A stretch of 64,000 nt of DNA from Alphaproteobacteria bacterium casp-alpha6. Lineage in GTDB: Bacteria; Pseudomonadota; Alphaproteobacteria; Rhodobacterales; Rhodobacteraceae. Below, in pieces: positions 49,831 through 58,378 of the stretch. Location: NCBI GenBank assembly GCA_001510135.1, contig LFER01000042.1:62001-126000 (forward strand). The letters are read 5' to 3'. Each line of letters opens with the position of its first letter. The stretch's first letter is position 1. Below the pieces are notes generated by a model. It saw only the letters and a program-made list of their open reading frames with translations, made no database searches and had not been told where the DNA came from. A program made the translations under genes and the position numbers.

Positions 49831-50029
49831 GACTCAAAGAACTTTTCATTCTTCCTTTGAGACCACGATGTAATCTGAAATTGGAGAAGCGGTTTCATAA
49901 CGAAATTCGTTTTAAACCTGCTGGCAGGGCATAATTTATCCAAAGGATGCGACCAAAACGGTCGCATTTCGACAGGATTTGCGCCGGTACTCAGCCTTTG
50001 GTGAGTATGGAAGACAGGAGCAAGGCACA
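49831..50029. other. Intergenic region before the methyltransferase gene
   Basis: 199 bp. An apparent extended frame (49979 on) precedes the likely ATG at 50030, but it lacks family sequence and I treat it as untranslated leader. No clear terminator or operator seen. Confidence 0.3.
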
Positions 50030-51589
50030 ATGGCGGAAGAAACAGGAAAAAGACGACGGGGCGGAGGCCGCGCCGGAAACACCCAACGACGGGGCAACCG
50101 CGCCATTGATCAGATGCCATGGCGGTTTCCCATCAATCTGGACAAACCGACAGAGCCGCTAAGTGAAGACGGCATAAACGCGATCCATGAAGGTGCTATG
50201 TGTATTCTGGAGGATATCGGCATCGCCATTCTGAACGACGAAGCCCGTCACATTTTCAAAGCAGCCGGATGCAGCGTTGACGGGGATATTGTGCGCATGG
50301 GGCGCGATTTTATAATGGAAATGCTTTCAAAAGCGCCTGAGACATGGACCTTGACCCCACGCAATCCGGACCGCCAAATCACAGTTGGCGGAAAATATAT
50401 CTTATTCGGGAATGTGTCTTCGCCGCCAAGTTATTGGGATTACGGAACCCGCAAAAAGATGTCAGGCACTCGGGAAATGTGTCAGAACTTTTTGAAATTG
50501 TCGCAATATTTCAACTGTATTCATTTCGTGGGCGGATATCCTGTTGAGCCGGTGGATATTCATCCAAGCATCCGGCATCTTGACGTCCTTTATGACAAGC
50601 TGACGCTCACAGACAAAGTGGCGCATGCCTATTCCTTGGGCAAAGAACGGGTCGAAGACGTTATGGAAATGGTCCGTATTGCTGGTGGTCACAGCCATGA
50701 AGAATTCGAAGCCAGTCCAAAAATGTACACAAACATTAATTCTACCTCGCCCCTAAAACATGATCAGCCGATGCTTGATGGCTGGATGCGTCTGGCGCGG
50801 CGAAATCAGGGGCTTGTTGTGACTCCGTTTACTTTGGCAGGCGCCATGGCGCCTGTGACCATGGCAGGGGCTGTGGCGCAGTCTTTGGCAGAGGGGCTCT
50901 GTGCTGTCGCATTGGCGCAATGGATACGGCCTGGCGCCGCCTGTGCGATCGGCACGTTTACCTCTAATGTGGATATGAAATCGGGGGCTCCTGCCTTTGG
51001 CACACCCGAATATATGCGCGCCACCCAAATGACAGGGCAAATGGCACGTTTTTATAAACTTCCGATGCGGGCATCTGGTGTCTGCGCTGCTAACGTACCC
51101 GATGGTCAGGCGATGTGGGAAACCTCAAACAGCCTGTGGTCTGCAGTGCAATCGGGGACCCATCTGGTTTACCATGCGGCTGGCTGGCTCGAAGGGGGGC
51201 TGATCGCGAGCCCGGAAAAATTCATCATGGATTGCGAAATGCTTCAACAGATCCAGAGATATATGGAGCCTGCAACATTTGCGACCACCCCGGATGATAT
51301 TGCGATTGAGGCGATAAAGGCAGTCGGCAATGACGGGCATTTCTTTGGCATCCAACACACGCAGGACCGCTACGAAACAGCATTTTACCAACCCTTCCTG
51401 TCTGATTGGCGCAACTATGAAGCTTGGGAAGTTGCCGGCGGCATATGGACGGCTGAACGTGCGCACAAGATTTATCTTCAAATTATGGAAGAATTTAAAG
51501 CCCCACCGATGGATGAGGCAATCAGAGAAGAACTTGCTACCTTTGTGGCCAAACGCAAATCAGAAGGTGGCGCCCCGACAGACTTCTAA
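50030..51589 (+). CDS. MttB-family (trimethylamine/quaternary amine) methyltransferase homologue, non-pyrrolysine
   Basis: A 519-residue TIM-barrel protein of the trimethylamine:corrinoid methyltransferase family. Basic N-terminus (KRRRGGGRAG), then INAIHEGAMCILEDIGIAIL typical of MttB. There is no in-frame amber codon, so it is a non-pyrrolysine member, as are those acting on glycine betaine, proline betaine or other methylated amines. No corrinoid-protein or reactivase gene is adjacent, so its corrinoid partner must be elsewhere. The start at 50030 has AGGAG 11-15 bases upstream. Confidence 0.85.
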   Translation: MAEETGKRRRGGGRAGNTQRRGNRAIDQMPWRFPINLDKPTEPLSEDGINAIHEGAMCILEDIGIAILNDEARHIFKAAGCSVDGDIVRMGRDFIMEMLSKAPETWTLTPRNPDRQITVGGKYILFGNVSSPPSYWDYGTRKKMSGTREMCQNFLKLSQYFNCIHFVGGYPVEPVDIHPSIRHLDVLYDKLTLTDKVAHAYSLGKERVEDVMEMVRIAGGHSHEEFEASPKMYTNINSTSPLKHDQPMLDGWMRLARRNQGLVVTPFTLAGAMAPVTMAGAVAQSLAEGLCAVALAQWIRPGAACAIGTFTSNVDMKSGAPAFGTPEYMRATQMTGQMARFYKLPMRASGVCAANVPDGQAMWETSNSLWSAVQSGTHLVYHAAGWLEGGLIASPEKFIMDCEMLQQIQRYMEPATFATTPDDIAIEAIKAVGNDGHFFGIQHTQDRYETAFYQPFLSDWRNYEAWEVAGGIWTAERAHKIYLQIMEEFKAPPMDEAIREELATFVAKRKSEGGAPTDF

Positions 51590-51674
51590 CCCTAGACACG
51601 CAATTCAACACAATTTTAACTTTAACCTTTGGTTAAAACTTCTCCGTCAGGACAGACCTGTCGGGGGACATAGC

Positions 51675-52250
51675 ATGTTGGGATTAATCAATAAGGCGAT
51701 CGAAAACTTTGCGATCGACACCTATGGTAAACGGTTTTGGAATAGCTTTACGCGCCGCCATTTAAATGGAGAGTTTACCTTTGAACCGTTGCTCGAATAT
51801 GAGCACGCTTTGACGTTTCGCTTGATAGACTGGCTCGCGGAAGCGCGGTCTAAAACATCAGCAGATATTATGGAGGATATAGGAACATTTCTTGTGTCTC
51901 AGCGCAACGGAGAAGCCTTGAGGAGGTTATTGCGATTTGGAGGGGCAAATTTTGTGGAATTTATTTTTTCTCTTGATGAGTTGAACGAACGTTCCGAGAT
52001 TGCGCTTAAAGATCTTAACTTACCACAACTGTCTGTAGAGCGTATCAACCAAAACAGCGTTTCGGTCCGTGTCGATCAATCCTGGCCGGGTTTTGAACAT
52101 GTCATGGCTGGTATATTGCACAGTCTTGCTGATGATTACGGCGCCTTGGTGTTCATCAATGTATCGCCCCCCGAAGGCGGCAGTGCTTATCTGGTGCTTG
52201 AGCTGATCCAGCATCATTTTACTGAAGGACGCAAATTTTCGCTGGCTTAG
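51675..52250 (+). CDS. H-NOX-like (HNOB fold) protein lacking the heme-ligating histidine
   Basis: A 191-residue protein starting MLGLINKAIENFAIDTYGKR, as in H-NOX proteins, and ending with FEHVMAGILHSLADDYGALV, which matches the C-terminal H-NOX subdomain. Where H-NOX proteins have the proximal His on the signalling helix, this one reads FVEFIFSLDELNERSEIALK, with Asn 104 in its place. The YxSxR heme-propionate motif is also absent (VDQSWPGF). It therefore probably does not bind heme in the usual way. GGGGGA precedes the ATG. It is 4 bp before the cyclase gene, with which it must work. Confidence 0.78.
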   Translation: MLGLINKAIENFAIDTYGKRFWNSFTRRHLNGEFTFEPLLEYEHALTFRLIDWLAEARSKTSADIMEDIGTFLVSQRNGEALRRLLRFGGANFVEFIFSLDELNERSEIALKDLNLPQLSVERINQNSVSVRVDQSWPGFEHVMAGILHSLADDYGALVFINVSPPEGGSAYLVLELIQHHFTEGRKFSLA

Positions 52251-52254
52251 GAAT

Positions 52255-53253
52255 ATGATTGTGACGCAGACCCCATACGATATCTTATGCCCGTTTCATA
52301 TCAGTCTGTCGGCCACGGGTTGTATACGCCATTTGGGGCCGAGTATGGCAAAGCTCATCAAATCTGAAAATCCGGTGGGTAAACATTTTTTTGATTTTTA
52401 TTCAGTTGAACGGCCCTACGGCATTGTCAAAACCGAACAGATTTTGCCACTGGAGGGTAAAAAGCTGTTGCTGGCACTGAACTTTGCGGAGGAATACCGA
52501 TTAAAAGCTGTCGCCGCGAAAGCCGATGAGGGAGGGATAATCTTGAATTGTTCTCTAGGCATCGGTCTGCAATCAGCGGTGCAATATTTTAACCTGACAT
52601 ATAATGATTTCGCGCCGAGCGATCTGGCGATCGAAATGCTTTACCTTTTGGAAGCAAAAGCCGCGATTAGAAAAGCGTCACGTGACTTAACCCATCGGCT
52701 TCAAGGGGCTAAGGTAATGGCTGAAGAGCAGGCTTACTCTGATGCCCTGACAGGACTACAAAATCGCCGTGCCCTCGAAGTTATCTTGTCCCGCTTGATT
52801 TCTTCACGCGTCAGTTTTTCGCTCATGCAACTTGATCTTGATCGCTTCAAAAATGTGAATGACACTTTGGGGCACGCTGCAGGCGATCATGTCCTTCAGA
52901 AAGCTGCAGAAGTTCTACAAACTGTGGTGCGCAATGAAGACGCTGTAATCCGACTGGGTGGAGACGAGTTTGTACTTGTTTTTGCGAATTTGAAGGACAG
53001 ACGGCGCTTATCGATTTTGTCGGAACGTATCATAGTGGAAATGCAAAAACCAATATTTTTCGACAATCAGGTTTGTCATATTTCTGCAAGCATTGGCATT
53101 ACAACGATTACGGCAGATCGTCTCAACAACAGCGCAGAGAATTTTCTAAGAGAAGCGGATCAGGCTCTTTACCAATCCAAGGCAAATGGAAAATCTTGTT
53201 ACAGTTTTTATGAACCGGTAGAGGCCGTTCTGAGCGAATTGAAACATATGTAA
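52255..53253 (+). CDS. HNOBA-GGDEF diguanylate cyclase, partner of the H-NOX-like protein
   Basis: A 332-residue protein. Residues 8-125 (LCPFHISLSATGCIRHLGPS, then FFDFYSVERPYG) resemble the H-NOX-associated PAS-like HNOBA domain of soluble guanylate cyclases and H-NOX-linked kinases. A helical linker (about 126-160) leads to a GGDEF domain with DALTGLQNRR, LDLDRFKNVNDTLGH, active GGDEF (235-239) and inhibitory RNED (226-229). No membrane span. It should make c-di-GMP under control of the H-NOX-like protein. AGGA sits close to ATG 52255; a GTG two codons later fits it slightly better. Confidence 0.85.
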   Translation: MIVTQTPYDILCPFHISLSATGCIRHLGPSMAKLIKSENPVGKHFFDFYSVERPYGIVKTEQILPLEGKKLLLALNFAEEYRLKAVAAKADEGGIILNCSLGIGLQSAVQYFNLTYNDFAPSDLAIEMLYLLEAKAAIRKASRDLTHRLQGAKVMAEEQAYSDALTGLQNRRALEVILSRLISSRVSFSLMQLDLDRFKNVNDTLGHAAGDHVLQKAAEVLQTVVRNEDAVIRLGGDEFVLVFANLKDRRRLSILSERIIVEMQKPIFFDNQVCHISASIGITTITADRLNNSAENFLREADQALYQSKANGKSCYSFYEPVEAVLSELKHM

Positions 53254-53401
53254 CGGGGCGCCGTCTGATGACCATCGGCATTTCGGACCACAAATTTCCA
53301 AGATTATTGGTTTGGAAAACATCCAAATAAAACCGTCTCAGGATTAAAGAATATTTGTGATCTTATCTGGCGTCAGCAGACTTTAAAGATGACGTCTGTG
53401 T

Positions 53402-55186
53402 TCAGTCCTGTTCAAACGGGTCCCATTCGTCTTCGACTTCAGGGAGCGCTGCGGCCTCAGCTTCATTGGCAATGGTTTGAGGCGTTTTTATGTTTGAAAT
53501 TTCTGCTTTTGGAAAGGCGTCAAAAATGGCCTGAACAAGCGGATGGGTTTTTGCGTCATTTTTTAACGCTTCGTCTTTGGCCGCCTGTTGTGCGCGAAGG
53601 CTTGGGGCACCTCCCGAACTCACGAGACTCACGGCCCAACGGACACCGGTCAACGTCTGAAGACGGCTGCCGAGACGCTGGGCAAGATCAGGGGGGGCAT
53701 CAGGGGTTGGTTCGAATTCGATCCGGCCTGGACTGTATTTTGCCAGTTGCAGATGATTTTCCACATCCAGAAGCAATTTGATTTCCCGCTGGTCTCGGAT
53801 CAACATCAAAACATGATCAAAGCTGGGAAATCGCTGCAGGGCATGTGCTGAAGAGAGCGCCAATGCTGTATTTGTGCCAGCGCCTCTCACGTCTGTGGAC
53901 CCGCCAGCTGTTGTAGAAGATGGCATCGCTGTGCTCATTGAGGGTCCACCATCCGGCCTTGACCCACGCGGCCCATTCGTCCCAATCTTTGGTGCCATCC
54001 TAGCCTGCGTTGGTGGCGGCGCTGGAGTGTCTTGAAGTTTTTTGATCAACTCATCTGGCGTAGGCAGGTCTGCAACATGTGTAAGGCGGATCACGGCCAT
54101 TTCTGCTGCCATCATCGCATTTGGTGCATTGGCGACCTCTTCCAAAGCTTTGAGCAGCATTTGCCAAGTTCTTGTTAGAACGCGCATGGGAAGATTTTCT
54201 GCAAACCCTTGTCCACGAATGCGATCATCCGGCGAAATGGTCGGGTCATCCGCGGCATCTGGGGTAATTTTCACCACAGATACCCAATGCGTGATTTCCG
54301 CAAGATCGCGCAAAACGGCCAAAGGATCTGCGCCATCAGAATACTGCGCTCCCAATTCTCCCAACGCGCCTGACGCATCACCCCGCATAATCATGTCAAA
54401 AAGATCCATAACGCGTCCGCGATCGGCAAGACCGAGCATGGCGCGCACCTGATCCACGGTGGTTTCGCCCGCACCGTGGCTGATTGCCTGATCCAGCAGT
54501 GATTGCGCATCACGTGCGGACCCTTCGGCGGCACGCGTGATCAGGGCGAGCGCTTCGTCGGTGATGGAGGCAGTTTCAGCCGTTGCAATTTTTTTCAAGA
54601 GTGCGATCATTACTTCGGGTTCGATGCGTCGAAGATCAAAGCGCTGACAGCGAGACAGAACAGTGACGGGGACTTTGCGAATCTCTGTTGTGGCAAAAAT
54701 AAATTTCACATGTGCTGGCGGTTCTTCGAGCGTTTTTAAAAGCGCATTGAAGGCATTGGTCGACAGCATATGGACTTCGTCGATAATGTAGATCTTATAG
54801 CGGGCAGATGCCGCGCGGTAGTGTACGCTTTCGATGATTTCTCGGATATCATCCACGCCGGTGCGGCTGGCGGCGTCCATTTCCATAACATCGACGTGAC
54901 GCCCCTCCATGATAGCGACACAGTTTCCGCATTTCCCGCAGGGATCGGTTGTTGGGCCGCCTGTCCCGTCAGGCCCGATGCAATTCATACCTTTGGCGAT
55001 GATACGCGCGGTCGTGGTTTTTCCCGTCCCCCGAATGCCGGTCATGATAAAGGCTTGGGCGATCCGATCCGCTTCAAATGCATTTCGCAGTGTGCGCACC
55101 ATCGCATCTTGCCCCACAAGATCCGCAAAAGTTTCGGGGCGGTATTTGCGGGCAAGGACTTGGTAACCTGTTGCGTTCTCTGACAT
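53402..55186 (-). CDS. dnaX: DNA polymerase III subunits gamma/tau
   Basis: A 594-residue clamp-loader ATPase. Starting at 55186 gives ENATGYQVLARKYRPETFADL, the normal N-terminus; the longer frame adds 28 unlikely residues. Walker A GIRGTGKTTTARIIAK is near residue 50, the zinc module is C-x-rich (CGKCGNCVAIMEG), and EEPPAHVKFIFATTEIRKVP is the sensor region. The C-terminal third is a proline-rich linker and tau-like domain. GAGG lies upstream. Divergent from the phosphatase gene. Confidence 0.95.
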   Translation of the reverse strand: MSENATGYQVLARKYRPETFADLVGQDAMVRTLRNAFEADRIAQAFIMTGIRGTGKTTTARIIAKGMNCIGPDGTGGPTTDPCGKCGNCVAIMEGRHVDVMEMDAASRTGVDDIREIIESVHYRAASARYKIYIIDEVHMLSTNAFNALLKTLEEPPAHVKFIFATTEIRKVPVTVLSRCQRFDLRRIEPEVMIALLKKIATAETASITDEALALITRAAEGSARDAQSLLDQAISHGAGETTVDQVRAMLGLADRGRVMDLFDMIMRGDASGALGELGAQYSDGADPLAVLRDLAEITHWVSVVKITPDAADDPTISPDDRIRGQGFAENLPMRVLTRTWQMLLKALEEVANAPNAMMAAEMAVIRLTHVADLPTPDELIKKLQDTPAPPPTQARMAPKIGTNGPRGSRPDGGPSMSTAMPSSTTAGGSTDVRGAGTNTALALSSAHALQRFPSFDHVLMLIRDQREIKLLLDVENHLQLAKYSPGRIEFEPTPDAPPDLAQRLGSRLQTLTGVRWAVSLVSSGGAPSLRAQQAAKDEALKNDAKTHPLVQAIFDAFPKAEISNIKTPQTIANEAEAAALPEVEDEWDPFEQD

Positions 55187-55284
55187 ATGACCTCTTGAGG
55201 GACGGTTGGTCTCACGGTAACAAAAACTTTGTATACCGGAAACCGCCTCACTCTCAATCACGAAACGCAAGAAAGACCATTTTG

Positions 55285-55764
55285 ATGTTTTCTATCTCAG
55301 AACTTTTGGTAGGATCGGGTCATATTGGGATCTGCCCACTTCCTGGCCGCTTTTCAACTTATCAAGCCGATTTAAAGGCTATTTTGGATTGGAAACCAAA
55401 TCTTGTAATTACCCTCACTACTTTGGGAGAATTGGAACGTGCTGGGGTTTTGCAGTTTCCAGAGGATTTGCGAAACCAGAAAATCAATTGGGCACATTTT
55501 CCGGTAGAAGATTATGGTGCGCCTGCGGGAGAGCTGCAGGATTGGACAGAGATTTCAAACCAGGCCCATGCTATTTTAGAGGTCGGCGGGCGTGTTTTAA
55601 CCCATTGCTACGGCGGCTGCGGTCGTTCAGGAATGGCGTTTTTGCGTTTGATGCGCGAAGCAGGAGAGCCTGTCGAATGGGCGTTAGAGCGCCTACGTGA
55701 GGTGCGTCCCTGCGCGGTCGAAACATCTGCGCAGAAAGCATGGGCCGCAGGGTCGTTCGATTAG
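55285..55764 (+). CDS. Tyrosine phosphatase-like (dual-specificity fold) protein
   Basis: A 159-residue cytoplasmic protein with the P-loop VLTHCYGGCGRSGMAFLRLM, the C-x5-R catalytic motif of cysteine phosphatases, near residue 108. An upstream general-acid candidate Asp lies in FPVEDYGAP near residue 78. Substrate unknown. The longer frame starting at 55078 runs through the dnaX promoter and was rejected. It lies between dnaX and ffs. Confidence 0.85.
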   Translation: MFSISELLVGSGHIGICPLPGRFSTYQADLKAILDWKPNLVITLTTLGELERAGVLQFPEDLRNQKINWAHFPVEDYGAPAGELQDWTEISNQAHAILEVGGRVLTHCYGGCGRSGMAFLRLMREAGEPVEWALERLREVRPCAVETSAQKAWAAGSFD

Positions 55765-55775
55765 ATTTGGGAAAA

Positions 55776-55873
55776 GTGAGAGGCTGGACAACGACCCAAG
55801 CGGGGCTCGTTACGGCTGCTTCCTTCCGGATCTGACCGGGTTGGCGAGGCGCCTGCCCGCGCCAACCTCTCGG
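55776..55873 (-). ncRNA. ffs: Signal recognition particle RNA (4.5S type)
   Basis: On the minus strand the conserved apical hairpin GGTCAGATCCGGAAGGAAGC is visible, with the GGAA tetraloop and the asymmetric loop that bind Ffh. The 5' GAGAGGTTGG pairs with the 3' CCAGCCTCTC to close a rod of about 95 nt. ACTTTTC follows the 3' end, as for an intrinsic terminator. It works with Ffh and FtsY in cotranslational membrane targeting. Exact ends are estimated. Confidence 0.93.
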
Positions 55874-55978
55874 GGGTTACTTACGTCTTACACATGGATT
55901 CTGCAAGGGTTGGCGGGAATGATAGATTGTCCTGCAGTCGCTGGCGTGTCATACGGATGAAAATTGGAAAGGCTGCAC

Positions 55979-56926
55979 ATGAAACTTGCAGAAACAGTTA
56001 CTTTTGGCGGTTCTGGACTTAACAGGGCTGGGGCTCTGCGCGGTCAGGCAGAGGGGCGCCCGGAAATTGGTGATCAGGCCATCGTTTTCTGGCGCGGCAA
56101 AGTGCTGGTCGAAAAAAGCGAAACCCCCAGATTACTTCGGGTGGACGTCGGTCATCCAGAATTTTCGCATGGGCGCTGGGCTTTTTTGGGGCTTGATGGA
56201 GCCGATAAAGTCTTTGCTTTTGATATCTCGCACTGGACACCTGAAGAGGATCAGCATCCCGATCCGACAGTTTTTTATGATCCCACTGAACAAATACACC
56301 CAGATTTCCCAAATGCGTCTTTTTGTGAGCTGCGTGGTCAGATGGCGATCCTGTCTCCTAGAGATGCTGAGCTATCTGCATCTGCAAAGGCACTTTTCCA
56401 CTGGCATAATTCGCATAAATTCTGTTCGCGTTGCGGGGCGGCTTCAGAGATAACTATGTCTGGCTGGCAAAGGAAATGTCCATCTTGCAGCGCCTCCCAT
56501 TTCCCGCGCACAGATCCTGTCGTGATCATGTTGATCACCCAAGGACCTAACGTTCTTTTGGGGCGCTCTCCTCATTGGCCGGAACGAATGTATTCTCTTT
56601 TGGCTGGGTTCATCGAACCGGGAGAAACGCTTGAAGCAGCAGTTCGCCGCGAAGTCTTTGAAGAAAGCGGTATTAAGGTTGGAGCGGTCTCCTACCTTGC
56701 GTCTCAGCCTTGGGCGTTTCCAAATTCTTTGATGTTTGGATGTCACGGAGAAGCACTCAGCACGGATATCATCCTTGATCCGGCAGAACTTGAAGACGCG
56801 CTGTGGATTTCAAAAACAGATCTTGTAGATGCATTCAATGATAAAGACGGTGCGATAAAACCAGCACGCTTTGGTTCTATAGCGCAATTTTTATTGAAAC
56901 ATTGGCTTGCGGATACCCTGTCGTGA
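55979..56926 (+). CDS. nudC: NAD(+) diphosphatase (Nudix)
   Basis: A 315-residue Nudix hydrolase cleaving NADH or NAD, and in some bacteria NAD caps on RNA. The Nudix box is GFIEPGETLEAAVRREVFEE then SGI (residues about 204-226), matching GX5EX7REUXEEXGU. Ahead of it is a four-Cys zinc finger (CSRCGAAS and CPSCSA). SQPWAFPNSLMFG after the box is the NudC-specific SQPWPFPxS motif. The ATG at 55979 has GGAAAGG upstream; a TTG at 55964 is in frame but unlikely. Confidence 0.94.
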   Translation: MKLAETVTFGGSGLNRAGALRGQAEGRPEIGDQAIVFWRGKVLVEKSETPRLLRVDVGHPEFSHGRWAFLGLDGADKVFAFDISHWTPEEDQHPDPTVFYDPTEQIHPDFPNASFCELRGQMAILSPRDAELSASAKALFHWHNSHKFCSRCGAASEITMSGWQRKCPSCSASHFPRTDPVVIMLITQGPNVLLGRSPHWPERMYSLLAGFIEPGETLEAAVRREVFEESGIKVGAVSYLASQPWAFPNSLMFGCHGEALSTDIILDPAELEDALWISKTDLVDAFNDKDGAIKPARFGSIAQFLLKHWLADTLS

Positions 56927-56970
56927 GGCCTATTACTTAAGTATATAACACAAGAAAAAAGAGAAAAGTT

Positions 56971-57423
56971 ATGAAATTCTCTGCGAACCAAGATTTGGAT
57001 ATACCACAGTTCGAACTTTTTGATCGTTTGTCAAACTTTGAAAGTTTTGAGAGACAAGCGATTCGGCGAGGAGTGTCGGTGTCACGTCAAGGTTCGCTTG
57101 TGTCTATGTCTGGATTGAAATGGAATTGTTCATTTAAACTGCGCGGTCGCCAAAGAACGGCGCTGATAGAGCTTGTCGAATTTGAACAAGGTCATTCCGT
57201 GTCTTTCTACGTCGTGAATGCATCGATGAACATACGCGTTTTACTTGATCTTTCAGCATTATCGGTCAACCAAACCAGACTGATTGCCACATCAGTTCTG
57301 GAAGCCAAAACGCTGGCCGCGCGGCTTTTGGTGCAATCACTGAAATTAACGCGTTCAAAGGCCAATCGCCGTTACCAGTCCCGCTTGTCGCAGATCACAA
57401 ATATGATCGTGCAAAATGCCTGA
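56971..57423 (+). CDS. SRPBCC-like protein of unknown function
   Basis: A 150-residue protein whose pattern (FDRLSNFESFERQAIRRGV, WNCSFKLRGRQRTALIELVEF, SVSFYVVNASMNIRVLLDLSAL) suggests the SRPBCC/START-like fold, with a C-terminal helix rich in Arg and Lys. No catalytic residues are apparent. GAGAAAAG precedes the ATG. It follows nudC by 44 bp and converges on pheA with a 9 bp gap. Confidence 0.7.
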   Translation: MKFSANQDLDIPQFELFDRLSNFESFERQAIRRGVSVSRQGSLVSMSGLKWNCSFKLRGRQRTALIELVEFEQGHSVSFYVVNASMNIRVLLDLSALSVNQTRLIATSVLEAKTLAARLLVQSLKLTRSKANRRYQSRLSQITNMIVQNA

Positions 57424-57432
57424 TGTATTCTG

Positions 57433-58266
57433 TCAGTCCCGATAGGGATCGGCAGGATAAACGCCAAGGATTTTGAGGCTGTTTGAAAAATATTCCAATT
57501 CTTCAAAAGCACGTTTGACGTGCGCATCTTCGGGATGGCCTTCGATGTCGGCATAAAACTGCGTGGCGGTGAAAGAACCGCCCAGCATATAACTTTCCAG
57601 TTTGAGCATATTGACGCCATTCGTGGCAAAGCCACCCATTGCTTTGTAAAGTGCTGCAGGGATGTTGCGGACCTGAAAGACAATCGTCGTCATCATTTTT
57701 CCCTGCCCACGCCGGGAATCATCTGGTGTGCGCGACATGATCAAGAACCTTGTGGTGTTATGAACATTGTCTTCGATGTCTTGCGCCAGAATATCCAGCC
57801 CGTAAATATCGGCGGCAATTGCGCTGGCCAGAACACCAGATTGGGGATTGGGCGATTTAGCAAGCTCTTCTGCGGCACCTGCGCTATCTGCGGCGCTTAC
57901 AGCCTCTATGTTGTGTTGTTCGAGAAAACGGCGCGCTTGAGGCAAAAGCACCAGATGGGCGCGAACACTTTTTACATCCTCAAGTTTTGTGCCGGGATTT
58001 GCCATAAGACTGATGCGCACACGGGTAAAGGCTTCGTCGACAATATGAAGCCCTGATTCGGGCAAAAGCCTGTGAATGTCAGCAACCCGCCCATACGTGG
58101 AGTTTTCCACTGGGACCATAGCCAAATCTGCGCGTCCATCACGCACTGCATCGATCATTTGTTCAAAATTCTGGCAGGGCAACGGATCCATATTCGGGCG
58201 TGCCGACCTGCATGCTTCGTCTGAATAAGCGCCCAAAGCACCCTGAAAGGCAATTCGATTGGTCAT
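57433..58266 (-). CDS. pheA: Prephenate dehydratase
   Basis: A 277-residue monofunctional enzyme of phenylalanine synthesis. The catalytic domain has IAFQGALGAYSDEAC at the start, NSTYGRVADIHRLLPESGL and the HNTTRFLIMSR motif (TRF with the catalytic Thr) near residue 168. A C-terminal ACT domain, with LKLESYMLGGSFTATQFYAD near residue 217, binds Phe for feedback. No chorismate mutase domain is present. Confidence 0.95.
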   Translation of the reverse strand: MTNRIAFQGALGAYSDEACRSARPNMDPLPCQNFEQMIDAVRDGRADLAMVPVENSTYGRVADIHRLLPESGLHIVDEAFTRVRISLMANPGTKLEDVKSVRAHLVLLPQARRFLEQHNIEAVSAADSAGAAEELAKSPNPQSGVLASAIAADIYGLDILAQDIEDNVHNTTRFLIMSRTPDDSRRGQGKMMTTIVFQVRNIPAALYKAMGGFATNGVNMLKLESYMLGGSFTATQFYADIEGHPEDAHVKRAFEELEYFSNSLKILGVYPADPYRD

Positions 58267-58378
58267 TTATTACCCCTTTTTTGCATTTCTGGTCGTTTCG
58301 TCGCGGGTTCTACACCTTGCATAATCTAATAGGAAGCGGGTAAACAGCGCGGAGATGAATTTAGACGGAGATCAGGCG

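Noticed and set aside
49979-50029. N-terminal extension of the MttB homologue
   Set aside because: No family similarity; the downstream ATG has a ribosome binding site.
50030-51589. Pyrrolysine-coding MttB
   Set aside because: No in-frame TAG interrupts the gene, so it belongs to the non-pyrrolysine branch.
55078-55284. N-terminal extension of the tyrosine phosphatase
   Set aside because: It runs antisense to the start of dnaX and has no phosphatase-like sequence; the ATG at 55285 fits.
55697-55960. Open frame of 87 codons on the plus strand over the SRP RNA
   Set aside because: It overlaps the conserved ffs structure and shows no protein family; the RNA explains the sequence.
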